This document shows positions 8,845 to 19,244 of a DNA stretch of 48,302 bases, one piece after another. Position 1 is the stretch's first letter, and the number at the start of each line of letters is the position of its first letter. The stretch is from an uncultured Pelagibacteraceae bacterium. Lineage in GTDB: Bacteria; Pseudomonadota; Alphaproteobacteria; Pelagibacterales; Pelagibacteraceae. The stretch spans positions 1 through 48,302 of the forward strand of contig CABZJV010000006.1 of NCBI GenBank assembly GCA_902526115.1. Reading direction: 5' to 3'. The translations under genes and the position numbers were made by a program. The notes under the pieces are model-generated. The model was not told where the DNA came from. It saw only the letters and a list, made by a program, of their open reading frames with translations, and searched no databases.

Positions 8845-11036
8845 TATTTGCTCATATATTCAATTAACCAATTTGTATTTGAACTTTTTAATTCGTCAAT
8901 TGTAACTTTTGACTTTTGACTTAAAAATAGCATATTTTCATTAATTGTTCCTAGTTCATCATAATGTACAGCATTTTTGTTTAATATATCTAGGACTTTT
9001 TTTTGGTCTTTTTTATTGATTTCAATGATGTACCTTCCTTGATCTTCTGCAAAAAAATATTCTATTTCATTAATTAAATATTTTGGTTTTTTAAGATTAA
9101 TACCTTTGTTACCCTTGATACACATTTTTGAGACTGCAGTAATTATTCCACCTAGAGAAACATCATGTGCGCTTTTTATTAAATTATCATCAATTAATTT
9201 TAATAATGTTTCACCATTATTTTTTTCATTAAACAAATTTATTTCTGGAGGAGGACCATTTTTTTCATTCAATATAACTCTTGCAAATAAACTTTGATCA
9301 ATGTGTCCCTCAGTTTTACCAATTACTATAACAATATTATTAATCTCTTTAAAATCCATAGTAACCATTTTTGTATAATCTTTTATAAGTCCAACACCGC
9401 CTATAGATGGAGTGGGTTTGATACCTTGATCTTTTGTTTGATTGTAAAAAGAAACATTTCCAGATACTACAGGAAATTTTAAATAAGAACTTGCTTCCCC
9501 AATTCCTTGAACACATTCAACAAACTCTCCCATATTTTCTTCATTTTCAGGACTACCAAAATTTAGACAATTAGTAATAGCAATTGGTTTTGCTCCAACA
9601 GAAATTAAATTTCTAAAACTTTCACATACAACTTGTTTTCCTCCAGAAAGAGGATGAGCCCAACAATAAACTGCTGATGAATCTACTGAAGCAGCAACTG
9701 CTTTGTTAGTACCATGAACTCTGACTACACCAGAGTCTCCTCCAGGTTTTTGAATAGTATCTCCCATCACTGTATGATCATACTGACTCCAAATCCATTC
9801 TTTACTACAAATATTTGGATTAGCTAAAATTTTTTTTAGAATATCTATTATTTTTAAATTATTTATATCTTCTTTTTTAATTTTATTTTTTTTTGGGAGT
9901 TTTGCTTTTTTCCATTTACGATCATACATAGGTGAATTTTCAACAAGGGTATTTACAGGTATGTCTGCAACTCTTTTATCATCAAAATATAGTTCAATTT
10001 TTTTAGATTTTGTTGTTTTTCCAATGACAGCAAAATCTAAGTTCCATTTATCAAATATTTTTTTGGCTATTTCTTCTTTTCCATTTTCTAAAACAATCAA
10101 CATTCTTTCTTGACTTTCTGAAAGCATAATCTCGTAGGGAGTCATTTTTGACTCTCTGCAAGGTACCCTGTTTAAATTAATTTCTATTCCAAGATTCCCT
10201 TTTGAAGCCATTTCAATACTTGACGAAGTAAGACCTGCTGCCCCCATATCTTGGATGGCAATGATTGAATCTCCCTCCATTAGTTCTAAACATGCCTCAA
10301 GTAAAAGTTTTTCTGTAAATGGATCACCGACTTGTACTGTTGGTTTTTTTTCCTCAATTTTTTCATCAAAACTAGCTGAAGCCATGCTTGCCCCGTGGAT
10401 ACCATCTCGACCTGTTTTAGATCCCACATATATTACTGGTTTGTTTAATCCTGCTGCTTTTGAGTAAAAAATCTTATCTTTCTTTACCAACCCTAATGTC
10501 ATTGCGTTAACTAGAATATTTCCGTTATATGAGCTGTCAAAACTGGTTTGTCCTGCAATAGTTGGAACACCCATGCAGTTTCCATAACCTCCTATTCCAT
10601 GTACTACTCCTCTTAAAAGATTTTTCGTTTTTTTATGTTGTGTTGAACCAAAGTGTATTGAGTTTAAATTAGCTATTGGTCTTGCACCCATTGTAAATAC
10701 ATCTCTCATTATTCCACCTACACCCGTAGCAGCACCTTGATAAGGTTCAATGAAAGAGGGGTGGTTATGACTTTCAATTTTAAAGACTATTGCATCATTA
10801 TCACCAATATCTACTACTCCAGCATTTTCACCTGGTCCTTGAATTACTTGTTTACCTTTGGTTGGTAATTTTTTTAGATGAAGTCTTGAAGATTTGTAGG
10901 AACAATGTTCATTCCACATTGCTGAAAAAATTCCAAGTTCAGTAATATTGGGAGTTCTTTTTAAAAGTTCACAGATTTTTTGATATTCTTCTTTTTTCAA
11001 TCCATGATCGATAGCTATTTTTTCGTTTACAATCAT
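8844..11036 (-). CDS. purL: phosphoribosylformylglycinamidine synthase, large subunit (small-form PurL)
   Basis: It converts FGAR to FGAM with ATP and with ammonia delivered by PurQ. The 730-aa length fits the three-component PurL/PurQ/PurS system rather than the about 1300-aa single chain. Visible blocks are the [10 protein letters not shown] segment, [25 protein letters not shown] (ATP/Mg site), [12 protein letters not shown], the [16 protein letters not shown] stretch, [12 protein letters not shown] and the second half with [12 protein letters not shown] and [12 protein letters not shown]. The start ATG overlaps the purQ stop by 4 nt. Confidence 0.97.
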   Translation of the reverse strand: MIVNEKIAIDHGLKKEEYQKICELLKRTPNITELGIFSAMWNEHCSYKSSRLHLKKLPTKGKQVIQGPGENAGVVDIGDNDAIVFKIESHNHPSFIEPYQGAATGVGGIMRDVFTMGARPIANLNSIHFGSTQHKKTKNLLRGVVHGIGGYGNCMGVPTIAGQTSFDSSYNGNILVNAMTLGLVKKDKIFYSKAAGLNKPVIYVGSKTGRDGIHGASMASASFDEKIEEKKPTVQVGDPFTEKLLLEACLELMEGDSIIAIQDMGAAGLTSSSIEMASKGNLGIEINLNRVPCRESKMTPYEIMLSESQERMLIVLENGKEEIAKKIFDKWNLDFAVIGKTTKSKKIELYFDDKRVADIPVNTLVENSPMYDRKWKKAKLPKKNKIKKEDINNLKIIDILKKILANPNICSKEWIWSQYDHTVMGDTIQKPGGDSGVVRVHGTNKAVAASVDSSAVYCWAHPLSGGKQVVCESFRNLISVGAKPIAITNCLNFGSPENEENMGEFVECVQGIGEASSYLKFPVVSGNVSFYNQTKDQGIKPTPSIGGVGLIKDYTKMVTMDFKEINNIVIVIGKTEGHIDQSLFARVILNEKNGPPPEINLFNEKNNGETLLKLIDDNLIKSAHDVSLGGIITAVSKMCIKGNKGINLKKPKYLINEIEYFFAEDQGRYIIEINKKDQKKVLDILNKNAVHYDELGTINENMLFLSQKSKVTIDELKSSNTNWLIEYMSK

Positions 11037-11716
11037 TTTAAATTATTAATTAGGTTTTTAAAAAAAATAGATCCATCGTCACCCGATAAAGAAGGGTCAA
11101 TCATTCTTTCAGGATGAGGCATCATACCCAAAACATTTTTCTCTTTATTAAAAATTCCAGCAATATTTTTTATTGAACCATTTGGATTGAATGGTTCTTC
11201 AATTTTACCTTCTCGATCACAGTAATTGATTGCAATTTGAGCGTTATCCTCAATTTCCTTTAATTGATCTTTTGTACAAAAGTAATTTCCCTCATTATGA
11301 GCAATATGAAGTTCTAATATGTTGTTACTAATATTTTTAAAATAAGAATTATCTTTATTACTAATTTTAACATAGACATTTTTACAAATAAACTCCAAGT
11401 ATTTATTTCTCAACAAAACTCCGGGCACCAATCCTGATTCAACTAAAATTTGAAAACCATTACAAATACCCATTACCATTCCACCAGAATTTGCAAAATT
11501 GATAACTGATTGCATAATTTTTGATTTAGAGGCCATACTTCCACATCTAAGATAATCTCCATAAGAAAAACCACCAGGCAAAACTACCAGATCACTTTTT
11601 GGTAATTCGACATCTTGATGCCAAACCATTTTATTATTGAAGCCAAATTTTTTTAAAGCAACATCCATATCTCTATCACAATTAGATCCTGGAAATGTGA
11701 TGACTGCTGATTTCAT
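11033..11716 (-). CDS. purQ: phosphoribosylformylglycinamidine synthase, glutaminase subunit
   Basis: The class I glutamine amidotransferase supplies ammonia to PurL. It opens [34 protein letters not shown] and the nucleophile elbow GICNGFQIL (catalytic Cys85) follow, and the C-terminal MMPHPERM carries the His-Glu of the triad. The length of 227 aa is normal. It lies between purS and purL with 3 nt and -4 nt spacing respectively. Confidence 0.97.
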   Translation of the reverse strand: MKSAVITFPGSNCDRDMDVALKKFGFNNKMVWHQDVELPKSDLVVLPGGFSYGDYLRCGSMASKSKIMQSVINFANSGGMVMGICNGFQILVESGLVPGVLLRNKYLEFICKNVYVKISNKDNSYFKNISNNILELHIAHNEGNYFCTKDQLKEIEDNAQIAINYCDREGKIEEPFNPNGSIKNIAGIFNKEKNVLGMMPHPERMIDPSLSGDDGSIFFKNLINNLK

Positions 11717-11719
11717 TAA

Positions 11720-11962
11720 TTATTGTGCATCGATAATTTTGTAATTTTCAATTACAAGATTAGCTAGAAGTTTTTTGCACATTTCTTCAACTTTATCTTT
11801 CGCTTTTTTAGGATTAGTTTCTTTAGTATCGATTTCGAAATATTTACCTTGTCTTACTTCATTAACATCATTAAAGCCCATTCCATCAAGAGCTTGATGA
11901 ATAACTTTACCCTGAGGATCCAATACATCTTTTTTTAATGTAATAATTACCGATATTTTCAT
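11720..11962 (-). CDS. purS: phosphoribosylformylglycinamidine synthase subunit PurS
   Basis: This 80-aa accessory subunit bridges PurL and PurQ. The typical pattern of [38 protein letters not shown] and a helix ending in [10 protein letters not shown] is seen. It overlaps purC by 4 nt and is followed by purQ after 3 nt, in the canonical purC-purS-purQ-purL order. Confidence 0.95.
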   Translation of the reverse strand: MKISVIITLKKDVLDPQGKVIHQALDGMGFNDVNEVRQGKYFEIDTKETNPKKAKDKVEEMCKKLLANLVIENYKIIDAQ

Positions 11963-12744
11963 TTACGTTTTCTTTTAACTGAGGATAGTTTTGTTACGTT
12001 AACTACACTTAAGTTGGATTGTTCGTGAAGGATACCAAGTCTTTTAGCAACTTCTGTATAAGCCGGGATTAAGTCTCCCAGATCCTTTCTAAACCTATCT
12101 TTGTCTAATTTTTTATCTGTAATACTATCCCATAATCTACAAGTATCTGGACTAATTTCATCAGCTAAAATCACCTCTTTCTTTCCATTAGAGGTTAGTC
12201 TTCCAAATTCTAACTTAAAGTCTATTAGTTTAATTCCAACACCACCAAACATACCGATCATAAAATCATTAATTCTTAAAATCATTTTTTTAACTTTTTC
12301 TATTTCTGTTTTAGAAGCCCAATCAAACGCAAGAATATGTTCTTCAGCAATTAGTGGATCACCAAGCTTGTCATCTTTAAGGCAATATTCAATTAACGGT
12401 TCCTTTAATATGCTACCATCTTCAATTCCAAGTCTTTTTGTTAACGATCCTGTTGCAACATTTCGCACAATAAATTCGATTGGTATAATCTCAACAAGTT
12501 TAACTACTTGTTCCCGCATATTTAGTCTTTTAACTAAGTGATTTTTGATACCAATTTCTGAGAGCTTTGAAAGTATGTGTTCAGAAATTCTATTGTTTAA
12601 AACGCCTTTTCCCTCAATAGTAGATTTTTTTTGATTATTAAATGCGGTTGCATCGTCTTTAAAATATTGAATTACTAAATCTTTATCACTTGTTGAATAA
12701 ATAATTTTAGCCTTTCCTTCGTATATTTTTTTCCCTTTTTTCAT
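11959..12744 (-). CDS. purC: phosphoribosylaminoimidazole-succinocarboxamide synthase
   Basis: SAICAR synthase ligates aspartate to CAIR using ATP. The 261-aa protein opens with [14 protein letters not shown] and contains [27 protein letters not shown], the [10 protein letters not shown] motif and [15 protein letters not shown], all diagnostic. It shares one base with the purB stop and overlaps purS by 4 nt, so the run is tightly coupled. Confidence 0.97.
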   Translation of the reverse strand: MKKGKKIYEGKAKIIYSTSDKDLVIQYFKDDATAFNNQKKSTIEGKGVLNNRISEHILSKLSEIGIKNHLVKRLNMREQVVKLVEIIPIEFIVRNVATGSLTKRLGIEDGSILKEPLIEYCLKDDKLGDPLIAEEHILAFDWASKTEIEKVKKMILRINDFMIGMFGGVGIKLIDFKLEFGRLTSNGKKEVILADEISPDTCRLWDSITDKKLDKDRFRKDLGDLIPAYTEVAKRLGILHEQSNLSVVNVTKLSSVKRKRK

Positions 12745-14036
12745 TATTTAAAAACTCTTCTAAAGATTAAATTTACGTTTTTAAAATGCTTGGAATAACT
12801 AAAAATAGATTTTAGTTTTCTTGGTGAAATTTTATTCATAATTAATTTATCCTCTAAAAGAACATCATATAAATTTAAATTTTCTGCAAAACATCTTTTT
12901 GCATAGTTTTGCACCATTTTATAGGATTTCTCTCTGCTCAACCCAGATTTTGTTAGTTCTAACATAACTTCTTGTGAAAAAATTAATCCTTTAGTTATGT
13001 TTAAATTTTCGAGCATTCTTTTTGGATATACAATCATATTATCTAAAATGTTCGTAAGTCTTGTTAAAGCAAAATCTGTTGTGATATTAGCATCTGGACC
13101 AATATTTCTCTCTACACTTGAATGAGAAATATCCCTTTCATGCCAAAGAGCAATATTTTCTAAAGCTGGTATCACTGCACTTCTTACCATCCTTGAAAGT
13201 CCAGTTAAGTTTTCACTTAAAATAGGATTTTTTTTGTGAGGCATAGCTGATGAGCCTTTTTGATTTTTAGAAAAATATTCCTGCAATTCATAAACTTCTG
13301 TTCGCTGAAGGTGTCTAATTTCAATTGCAACTCTTTCTATTGAACCAGCAATAATTCCTAGTACTGAAAAATAGAATGCATGTCTATCCCTTGGTATTAC
13401 TTGAGATGAAATTGGCTCTACTTTTAAACCTAGTTTTTTTGCTACATGCTTTTCAACTTTTGGATTAACATTGGCAAATGTCCCAACAGCTCCAGAAATT
13501 GCACAAGTTGATACTTCATCAATTGCATCCTTTAATCTTTTTCTATTTCTTTTAAACTCCTCATAAAAAGAGGCCAATTTTAACCCAAAGGTTACTGGCT
13601 CAGCGTGAATTCCATGGCTTCGACCCATGCAAGGAGTTAGTTTATATTTTTTAGCCTGTCTTTTTAAAACTTTTAAAATTTGATCAATATCATTTAAAAT
13701 AATTTTTCCCGATTGAACTAGTTGAATATTGAAAGATGTATCTAACACATCAGAAGATGTCATTCCCAGGTGAAGATATCTAGCTTTAATTCCAGCTTTT
13801 TCTGTAACAGAGGTTAAAAATGCTATTACATCATGTTTAACCTCAGACTCTATTTTATGAATTCTTGAAACATTAATTTTAGCTTTTTTTCTAACAGTTG
13901 AAGCAACTCCTCTTGGAATTTGGCCAAGTTTTTCCATCGCTTCTGCTGCAGCAATTTCAACATCTAACCAAATTTTATATTTATTTTCCTCTGACCAAAT
14001 GTCAATTAATTGTTTACGCGAATATCTTTTAATCAT
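12744..14036 (-). CDS. purB: adenylosuccinate lyase
   Basis: A fumarase/aspartase superfamily enzyme acting twice in AMP synthesis (SAICAR to AICAR plus fumarate; adenylosuccinate to AMP plus fumarate). The family signature [11 protein letters not shown] is near residues 262-272. Also present are [36 protein letters not shown] and [13 protein letters not shown]. Its length of 430 aa is normal. It begins 4 nt after the map stop on the same strand. Confidence 0.97.
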   Translation of the reverse strand: MIKRYSRKQLIDIWSEENKYKIWLDVEIAAAEAMEKLGQIPRGVASTVRKKAKINVSRIHKIESEVKHDVIAFLTSVTEKAGIKARYLHLGMTSSDVLDTSFNIQLVQSGKIILNDIDQILKVLKRQAKKYKLTPCMGRSHGIHAEPVTFGLKLASFYEEFKRNRKRLKDAIDEVSTCAISGAVGTFANVNPKVEKHVAKKLGLKVEPISSQVIPRDRHAFYFSVLGIIAGSIERVAIEIRHLQRTEVYELQEYFSKNQKGSSAMPHKKNPILSENLTGLSRMVRSAVIPALENIALWHERDISHSSVERNIGPDANITTDFALTRLTNILDNMIVYPKRMLENLNITKGLIFSQEVMLELTKSGLSREKSYKMVQNYAKRCFAENLNLYDVLLEDKLIMNKISPRKLKSIFSYSKHFKNVNLIFRRVFK

Positions 14037-14039
14037 TAA

Positions 14040-14810
14040 TTATAAGTATGGAGGCTTTGAATAACCTTTAGCAGATTCTGTAAAGATTTCATAACCATTT
14101 TCAGTAATTCCTAACGTATGTTCAAATTGTGCAGATAAAGATTTATCTTTTGTAACAGCTGTCCAACCATCATTTAACATCTTTACATCATATTTTCCTG
14201 AGTTGATCATAGGCTCAATAGTAAATGTCATTCCAGGCCTAAGTTCCATACCTGTATTTTTACTTCCGTAATGTAATATATTAGGAGATTCATGGAATGT
14301 TGTGCTAATACCATGACCACAAAAATCTCTAACTACAGAAAAACCTTTCTCCTCAACAAATGATTGAATTGTATATCCAATATCTCCTAATTTAATTCCC
14401 GGTTTTAATATTTTAATAGCTCTCATCATTGACTCGTAGGTAGTATCTATAAGATTATTTAACTTAACTGGTGTTTTACCAATGCAAAACATTCTGCTCG
14501 TATCACCGTAATGTTCATCGACTATTGCAGTTACATCTACATTTACTGCATCGCCTTCTTGTAAAATTCTATCTGAAGGTATTCCATGACAAACAACATG
14601 ATTTAAAGAGGTACATAAAGATTTTGTAAACCCTCGATAGTAAAGTGGAGCAGAATGACCACCATTATCTTTTATGTATTCATAACCTAATTTGTCAATG
14701 TAGTCTGTAGAAATTCCTTCTTTTATATTTTCAGTTAACATATCCAAAGTTCTTGCTGCAAGGTTTCCAGCAATTCTCATTTTTTCAAATTTTTCTTTAT
14801 AATTATTCAT
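14040..14810 (-). CDS. map: methionine aminopeptidase, type I
   Basis: It removes the initiator methionine from nascent proteins and needs two divalent metal ions. The pita-bread fold signatures are visible: HVVCHGIPSD (substrate His), VNVDVTAIVDEHYGDTSRMF (two Asp ligands), DFCGHGISTTFHESPNI (His ligand), GMTFTIEPMI (Glu ligand) and SAQFEHTLGIT (last Glu ligand). I begin at the ATG at 14810 (MNNYKEK); a TTG one codon upstream would give MMNN. The start lies inside the sfsA 3' end (8-nt overlap). Confidence 0.96.
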   Translation of the reverse strand: MNNYKEKFEKMRIAGNLAARTLDMLTENIKEGISTDYIDKLGYEYIKDNGGHSAPLYYRGFTKSLCTSLNHVVCHGIPSDRILQEGDAVNVDVTAIVDEHYGDTSRMFCIGKTPVKLNNLIDTTYESMMRAIKILKPGIKLGDIGYTIQSFVEEKGFSVVRDFCGHGISTTFHESPNILHYGSKNTGMELRPGMTFTIEPMINSGKYDVKMLNDGWTAVTKDKSLSAQFEHTLGITENGYEIFTESAKGYSKPPYL

Positions 14811-15501
14811 CAATTATTTTTAGTTTTTTATCTATAAAAATTTTTTTTGAACTAATATCACAGCTGTAAGCTAAAAAATTTACTCCAGCTTTTTTAGCTA
14901 AAATGTAGTTTTTGTAATACTGTTCATCTATATCTTTAGCTATTTTAAAATATTTCATATTTTGAATTTGAACTAAAAATAATAGATATGTTTTATAGCC
15001 TTTTTTTATGGCATCAATAAGGGTTAATAAATGTTTTGATCCGCGTGATGTGACAGCATCTGGAAATTCAGAGGTGTCCATATTCCTGAATAAAGTCACA
15101 TTTTTAACTTCAACAAAGCTTTTTTGGTCATCTTTCTCAAGTAAAAAGTCAAAACGCGTTTCCTTATTAAAAAATACCTCTGGCTTTATTAAATCTAGAT
15201 TCTTAAGTTCATTTATCAGGTTATTTTCTAGACCATGTTTAGCAATTTTGTTTGCCATGTGGGTATTTACACCAACTAAATTTTTCCGTGACCTTATTAT
15301 TTCAAGACCATACTTAAGCTTCCTTTTAGGATCATTATTTGGAAGTAAATAAACATCATTACCTTCTTCTAATAATCCTTTCATAGATCCTGTATTTGGA
15401 CAATGCGCTGTCACAGTTTCTTTTTGCAACTTTACATCAGTAAAAAATCTTTTATATCGTCTGATTAATTTGCCTTTTACTAAAGACTTGGTAAATTCCA
15501 T
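14803..15501 (-). CDS. sfsA: SfsA family protein (putative sugar-fermentation stimulation / nuclease-like)
   Basis: SfsA proteins have a DNA-binding OB-fold and a restriction-nuclease-like domain; their physiological role is unsettled. The 232-aa product shows the family blocks GKLIRRYKRFFTDV, AHCPNTGSMKGLL, the VGVNTHMANKIA segment, ETRFDFLLE, FVEVKNVTL, FPDAVTSRGSKHLL and VNFLAYSCDI. I choose the ATG at 15501 (MEFTKSL), preceded by a purine-rich AGAG; a longer frame to 15537 would overlap the divergent gene and adds a non-family leader. It heads the minus-strand purine/iron-sulfur run. Confidence 0.92.
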   Translation of the reverse strand: MEFTKSLVKGKLIRRYKRFFTDVKLQKETVTAHCPNTGSMKGLLEEGNDVYLLPNNDPKRKLKYGLEIIRSRKNLVGVNTHMANKIAKHGLENNLINELKNLDLIKPEVFFNKETRFDFLLEKDDQKSFVEVKNVTLFRNMDTSEFPDAVTSRGSKHLLTLIDAIKKGYKTYLLFLVQIQNMKYFKIAKDIDEQYYKNYILAKKAGVNFLAYSCDISSKKIFIDKKLKIIDE

Positions 15502-15521
15502 CTCTAAATTATATATATAAT

Positions 15522-16271
15522 ATGAGCAAAAAAACAAAAGTTAATGCCGCTATACTAATAATCGGTAACGAAATATTGTCAGGCAGAACACAAGACACCA
15601 ACACGTCAACAATAGCAGTTTGGCTTAATTCAATTGGTGTAAAAGTAGAGGAGGTTAGAGTAATACCAGATATTGAAAAAACAATTGTAGATACATTATC
15701 TTTCTTGAAAACAACTTATGATTATGTTTTTACAACTGGAGGTATAGGTCCTACGCATGATGATATCACTGCTCAATCTGTTTCAAAAACCTTTGGAATA
15801 AAATACGAAATCCACAAACAAGCATTTAAAATTTTAGAAGCATACTACAAACCAGGCGAATTTAATGAAGGGCGACAGAAAATGTGTTGGATGCCCGAAA
15901 ACGCAAATTTAATTTTAAACCCAACAAGTGGTGCTCCAGGATTTAATATTGAAAATGTGTTTTGTTTGCCAGGTGTACCATCTATTTTAAAATCGATGTT
16001 AGGAGGTTTGACTAACACTATAGTTGGAGGTGAACCAATTAAAAGTCATACAATAAGTTTAAGAACAGTTGAAAGTGAAATTGCAAACTCATTAACTAAA
16101 GTACAAAATGATAATCAAGATGTTGAGATAGGAAGTTATCCTTTTTTTCATGCAGGAAAATTAGGTGTTTCAATTGTAATTAGATCTGAGGATCAATCAA
16201 AAATAGATTTTTGCAATTCTCAAATTTTAAAATTTGTTAATGAAAAAAAAATTGAAGTAGTAGAGCGATAA
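15522..16271 (+). CDS. CinA N-terminal / MoaB-Mog-like molybdopterin-binding domain protein
   Basis: The 249-aa protein is the COG1058 part of CinA without the C-terminal nicotinamide-nucleotide amidase domain. The first block AAILIIGNEILSGRTQDTNT, the middle TTGGIGPTHDDITAQSVSKTFG and the PTSGAPGF/CLPGVPS segments are diagnostic. CinA-type stand-alone proteins may act as ADP-ribose or NAD-related pyrophosphatases, but the role here is unproven. The start is 21 bp from the divergent sfsA start, so a very compact AT-rich stretch (15502-15521) must hold both 5' signals. It shares one base with the next gene. Confidence 0.88.
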   Translation: MSKKTKVNAAILIIGNEILSGRTQDTNTSTIAVWLNSIGVKVEEVRVIPDIEKTIVDTLSFLKTTYDYVFTTGGIGPTHDDITAQSVSKTFGIKYEIHKQAFKILEAYYKPGEFNEGRQKMCWMPENANLILNPTSGAPGFNIENVFCLPGVPSILKSMLGGLTNTIVGGEPIKSHTISLRTVESEIANSLTKVQNDNQDVEIGSYPFFHAGKLGVSIVIRSEDQSKIDFCNSQILKFVNEKKIEVVER

Positions 16272-16672
16272 TGCTTTATTTTGCTTACGGTAGTAACCTT
16301 CATCATTTTCAAATGAAGCGAAGATGTAAAGATAGCAATTTTATAAAAAAAATTAATTTAAAAGGCTTTAAACTAACATTTAGAAGTAAATATAGAGCTG
16401 CAGATATTGAAATTAAGAAAAACTCAATTGTTCCTGGAGGTTTATTTGAGATTTCAAAAAGTGATGAAAAAAAATTGGATCTATATGAGGATTATCCAAT
16501 ACTTTATAAGAAATATTATTTTTATTATTATGGAAAAAAAGTAATGACTTACACAATGGTTAACAAATCACCATTTAAGTTTCCAACTGAAAGATATCTA
16601 AATGTTGTGAAAAAAGGATATAAAGATTGTAAACTTGATAAAAATTATCTTAATAACGCTTTGAAACCTTAA
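16271..16672 (+). CDS. gamma-glutamylcyclotransferase-like (GGCT/AIG2 fold) protein
   Basis: This 133-aa protein shows the N-terminal FAYGSNL (YGSN at residues 6-9, the substrate-binding loop of the fold) and a Glu (E73, in LYEDYP) at the expected place for the general base. GLFEISKSDEKKLDLYE matches the family's central strand-helix. Members cleave gamma-glutamyl amines or glutathione to 5-oxoproline, but the family is diverse and the substrate cannot be told. Translation appears coupled to the upstream gene (TAATG overlap). Confidence 0.8.
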   Translation: MLYFAYGSNLHHFQMKRRCKDSNFIKKINLKGFKLTFRSKYRAADIEIKKNSIVPGGLFEISKSDEKKLDLYEDYPILYKKYYFYYYGKKVMTYTMVNKSPFKFPTERYLNVVKKGYKDCKLDKNYLNNALKP

Positions 16673-16680
16673 AATTTATA

Positions 16681-17976
16681 ATGTTTTTACATACTAAATT
16701 AGAAAATAGAAAAGAACCTATAAAAATTTGTTTTATTGGATGTGGTAAGTTTGTAAGTATGTTTTTAGCTCAATACAACCATCTAGATAAAATTCAAATA
16801 GATACCATAGTTGATATTAATGTTGATCAAGCAAAGAAAAATTGTTTGAAAAGTGGATTAAATGAGCAAGTAGTTAAACAAATAAATTTTTCAAATTCGT
16901 TAGAGAAAGTTTTGGAAAGAGATATTGAAATTTTTATTGAGGCAACAGGCAATCCAATATTCGGAACTGTCCATGCAACAAAGATAATAAAAAATATGAA
17001 ACATGTAATATTAGTCAATGTTGAAGCGGACATAACTTGTGGTAAATATTTATCTGATCTTGCAAAAGAAAAAGGTGTTATCTGTTCGATGGCATATGGA
17101 GATCAACCATCTTTAATTCTCGAACAAATAGAGTGGGCAAGACTAAACGGATTTTCAATAGTTTGTGCTGGTAAAGGAACTAAATATCATCCAACTTTTG
17201 AATATTCTACACCTGATACTGTTTGGGGTCACTATGGCCTTACTAAAGAGCGAGCTGAGTTAGAATCTGGAATGAACCCAAAAATGTTTAATAGTTTTTT
17301 ATGTGGAGACAAGTCTGCCATTGAAATGTGTGCAGTGAGTAATGCAGCTAACTTAAAATGCCCTAGTAATGGATTAACTTTTCCTCCAGTTGGTGTTTAT
17401 GATATTGCAAAAAAAATGATCCCAAAAAATGATGGTGGTCTAATTGAATTTGATGGTCAAGTAGAAGTTGTTTCAAGTATAGATTTAGAAAAAAAAGATA
17501 TTCCAAATGATTTAAGGTGGGGTGTTTATGTTGTTATTAAAGCACAGAACGAATATGTAAAAAATTGTTTTAAAGATTATGGCATGATTACAGACGCATC
17601 TGGAAATTATTCTGCAATTTGGAGGCCCTATCATTATATTGGACTGGAGCTTGCACAATCTATTTACTCAATAGCACTAGACAATAGAGCAACAGGCTAT
17701 ACAAAAAATTATAATGCTGATGTTGCAAGTTTAGCTAAGAAAGATTTAAGAGTAGGTGAAAAACTGGATGGAGAAGGAGGCTTCTGTGCAAGAGGGCAAT
17801 TAATAACGTCTCAAAAATCTAAAAAAGAAATGATTTTACCTCTAGGCCTCACTGATAATGCTGTATTAAAAAGAAATATAAGTAAAGATGAAGTTATTAG
17901 ACTTGATGATGTCAAGTTAAATCTTCCAACTGAAGTAACCGAAGCAAGAAACTACCAATATAATTTATTAAATTAG
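16681..17976 (+). CDS. NAD(P)-dependent homoserine-dehydrogenase-like oxidoreductase with C-terminal SAF domain (COG4091 type)
   Basis: The N-terminus ICFIGCGKFVSMFLAQY is a Rossmann dinucleotide-binding motif. VDINVDQAKKN, EATGNPIFGTVHA and NVEADITCGKYLSDLA follow, then a central domain with GDQPSLILEQIEWARLNGF and CAGKGTKYHP. The last about 75 residues contain LRVGEKLDGEGGFCARG and a SAF-like segment (LPLGLTDNAVLKRNISKDEVIRLDDV). This matches 'predicted homoserine dehydrogenase, SAF domain' proteins, some of which act in sugar-acid catabolism; the substrate here is unknown. Its stop overlaps the convergent GH63 gene stop by 4 nt. Confidence 0.8.
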   Translation: MFLHTKLENRKEPIKICFIGCGKFVSMFLAQYNHLDKIQIDTIVDINVDQAKKNCLKSGLNEQVVKQINFSNSLEKVLERDIEIFIEATGNPIFGTVHATKIIKNMKHVILVNVEADITCGKYLSDLAKEKGVICSMAYGDQPSLILEQIEWARLNGFSIVCAGKGTKYHPTFEYSTPDTVWGHYGLTKERAELESGMNPKMFNSFLCGDKSAIEMCAVSNAANLKCPSNGLTFPPVGVYDIAKKMIPKNDGGLIEFDGQVEVVSSIDLEKKDIPNDLRWGVYVVIKAQNEYVKNCFKDYGMITDASGNYSAIWRPYHYIGLELAQSIYSIALDNRATGYTKNYNADVASLAKKDLRVGEKLDGEGGFCARGQLITSQKSKKEMILPLGLTDNAVLKRNISKDEVIRLDDVKLNLPTEVTEARNYQYNLLN

Positions 17977-19244
17977 TTATATTTCTTTTCCATTACCAAA
18001 TCTAAAAATAAAGATGCGGTCCAAGAAAAGTTACTTGCTCCATATGCTTTTCCAGTTTTAAAACTGTAGTATTCAAAAAAGCCATTTTTTTTAACAAGAT
18101 TAATTGTTTTTTCCTTAATTTTATTAGCAAAGTTTTTATCCTTATTTTTCAACCCTTGATAGATAATCCAATTACAATTTATCCAAACAGGACCTCTCCA
18201 GTAACGCTTTTCCTCAAACTTTTTATAATTAGGCTTAATACTAGAGAAAATATATTTTTTTGTTTGATTATGATTTTTTAAGTTTTTAATTATTTTTTTG
18301 TTAATAGTTTGATTTTTTAAGTCAGCAAATAAAATAAAATAATTTGTTATTGAGGGCACAATAATTTTTTTTTTATTTCTTATATCATAATTTGTAAAAA
18401 CCCCTTTTTTTTCATTATATAATTTTTCAATTTGATTTTCTGATTTTAAAATAAATTTTTTTAATTTATTGTGCTCTAAATTGAATGATTTAAGAAGCTC
18501 TAATAAATCTTTATTTGCTCTTAAAAATATAGAATTAAAACCTACATCAACAACATTAAACATTGATTTATTATAAAGTTTTTTTGGATTATATTTATTC
18601 TTTCTTAAATGATTTTTGATTGTCACATATCTATCATAATCTGAATCTAAAGGCCTGTATTCTGGATTTATAACTTTATTATCTCCTCTTTTATATTTCA
18701 AATTTTTTTCAACTTTAACTTCATTCATAGAATAGTCCCAAAGTGGTGAATTATCATATCCACTTTCCCAAGGATGTAATATAGAGACCAACCCTGTTTT
18801 CCTAGGATCTCTATATTTAATTAACCATTCATGATATTTTTTTAATTTTTGAACTATTGATTTAATTTTTGATTTATCTGAAATTTTGATTTTATTTTTG
18901 TCTAAAATTTTTTTTAAAATTATTGCAAGAACTGGTGGTTGAGTTATACCAGATGAATGTATTTTGTTTCCACAATTCCATACAGAATGGTTTGGGTAAT
19001 AATTTGTTTTTAAATCATGGAACAAAATATGAGGTATCATACCGTCTCTCCATTGACCTTTCAAAAGTGTCGTTATTTCATCAAGAGCATACCTAAGGTT
19101 AAAATGTGAGTATCCTAAAGCAATAAAGCCCGAGTCCCATTTCCATTGAGCGGGATATAATTTATTATTTGTAGGTAACGTGAAACCTTTTTTTTTATTT
19201 CCTAATAAAACTTTTTTTGCTTTTTCTACTAAATTATTTCTCAA
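17973..19244 (-). CDS. GH63-like (MGH1-type) glycoside hydrolase, possible glucosylglycerate/alpha-glucoside hydrolase
   Basis: A 423-aa intracellular-type protein (no signal peptide) with an (alpha/alpha)6-barrel hydrolase pattern. The blocks LYPAQWKWDSGFIALGYSHF, GQWRDGMIPHILF, HPWESGYDNSPLWD (expected acidic catalytic Asp), RYWRGPVWINCNWIIYQGL and GFFEYYSFKTGKAYGASNFSWTAS (candidate Glu base) are conserved in GH63 enzymes that hydrolyse glucosylglycerate or mannosylglycerate, and more distantly in trehalases. It overlaps the permease gene by 4 nt, so it is part of the ABC importer operon and probably hydrolyses the imported glycoside in the cytoplasm. Substrate assignment is inference from family and from gpgS-gpgP nearby. 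Confidence 0.78.
   Translation of the reverse strand: MRNNLVEKAKKVLLGNKKKGFTLPTNNKLYPAQWKWDSGFIALGYSHFNLRYALDEITTLLKGQWRDGMIPHILFHDLKTNYYPNHSVWNCGNKIHSSGITQPPVLAIILKKILDKNKIKISDKSKIKSIVQKLKKYHEWLIKYRDPRKTGLVSILHPWESGYDNSPLWDYSMNEVKVEKNLKYKRGDNKVINPEYRPLDSDYDRYVTIKNHLRKNKYNPKKLYNKSMFNVVDVGFNSIFLRANKDLLELLKSFNLEHNKLKKFILKSENQIEKLYNEKKGVFTNYDIRNKKKIIVPSITNYFILFADLKNQTINKKIIKNLKNHNQTKKYIFSSIKPNYKKFEEKRYWRGPVWINCNWIIYQGLKNKDKNFANKIKEKTINLVKKNGFFEYYSFKTGKAYGASNFSWTASLFLDLVMEKKYN

Noticed and set aside
15502-15537. N-terminal extension of sfsA to 15537
   Set aside because: The extra 12 residues are hydrophobic and not part of the SfsA family; the extension overlaps the divergent gene, and the ATG at 15501 has a better upstream context.
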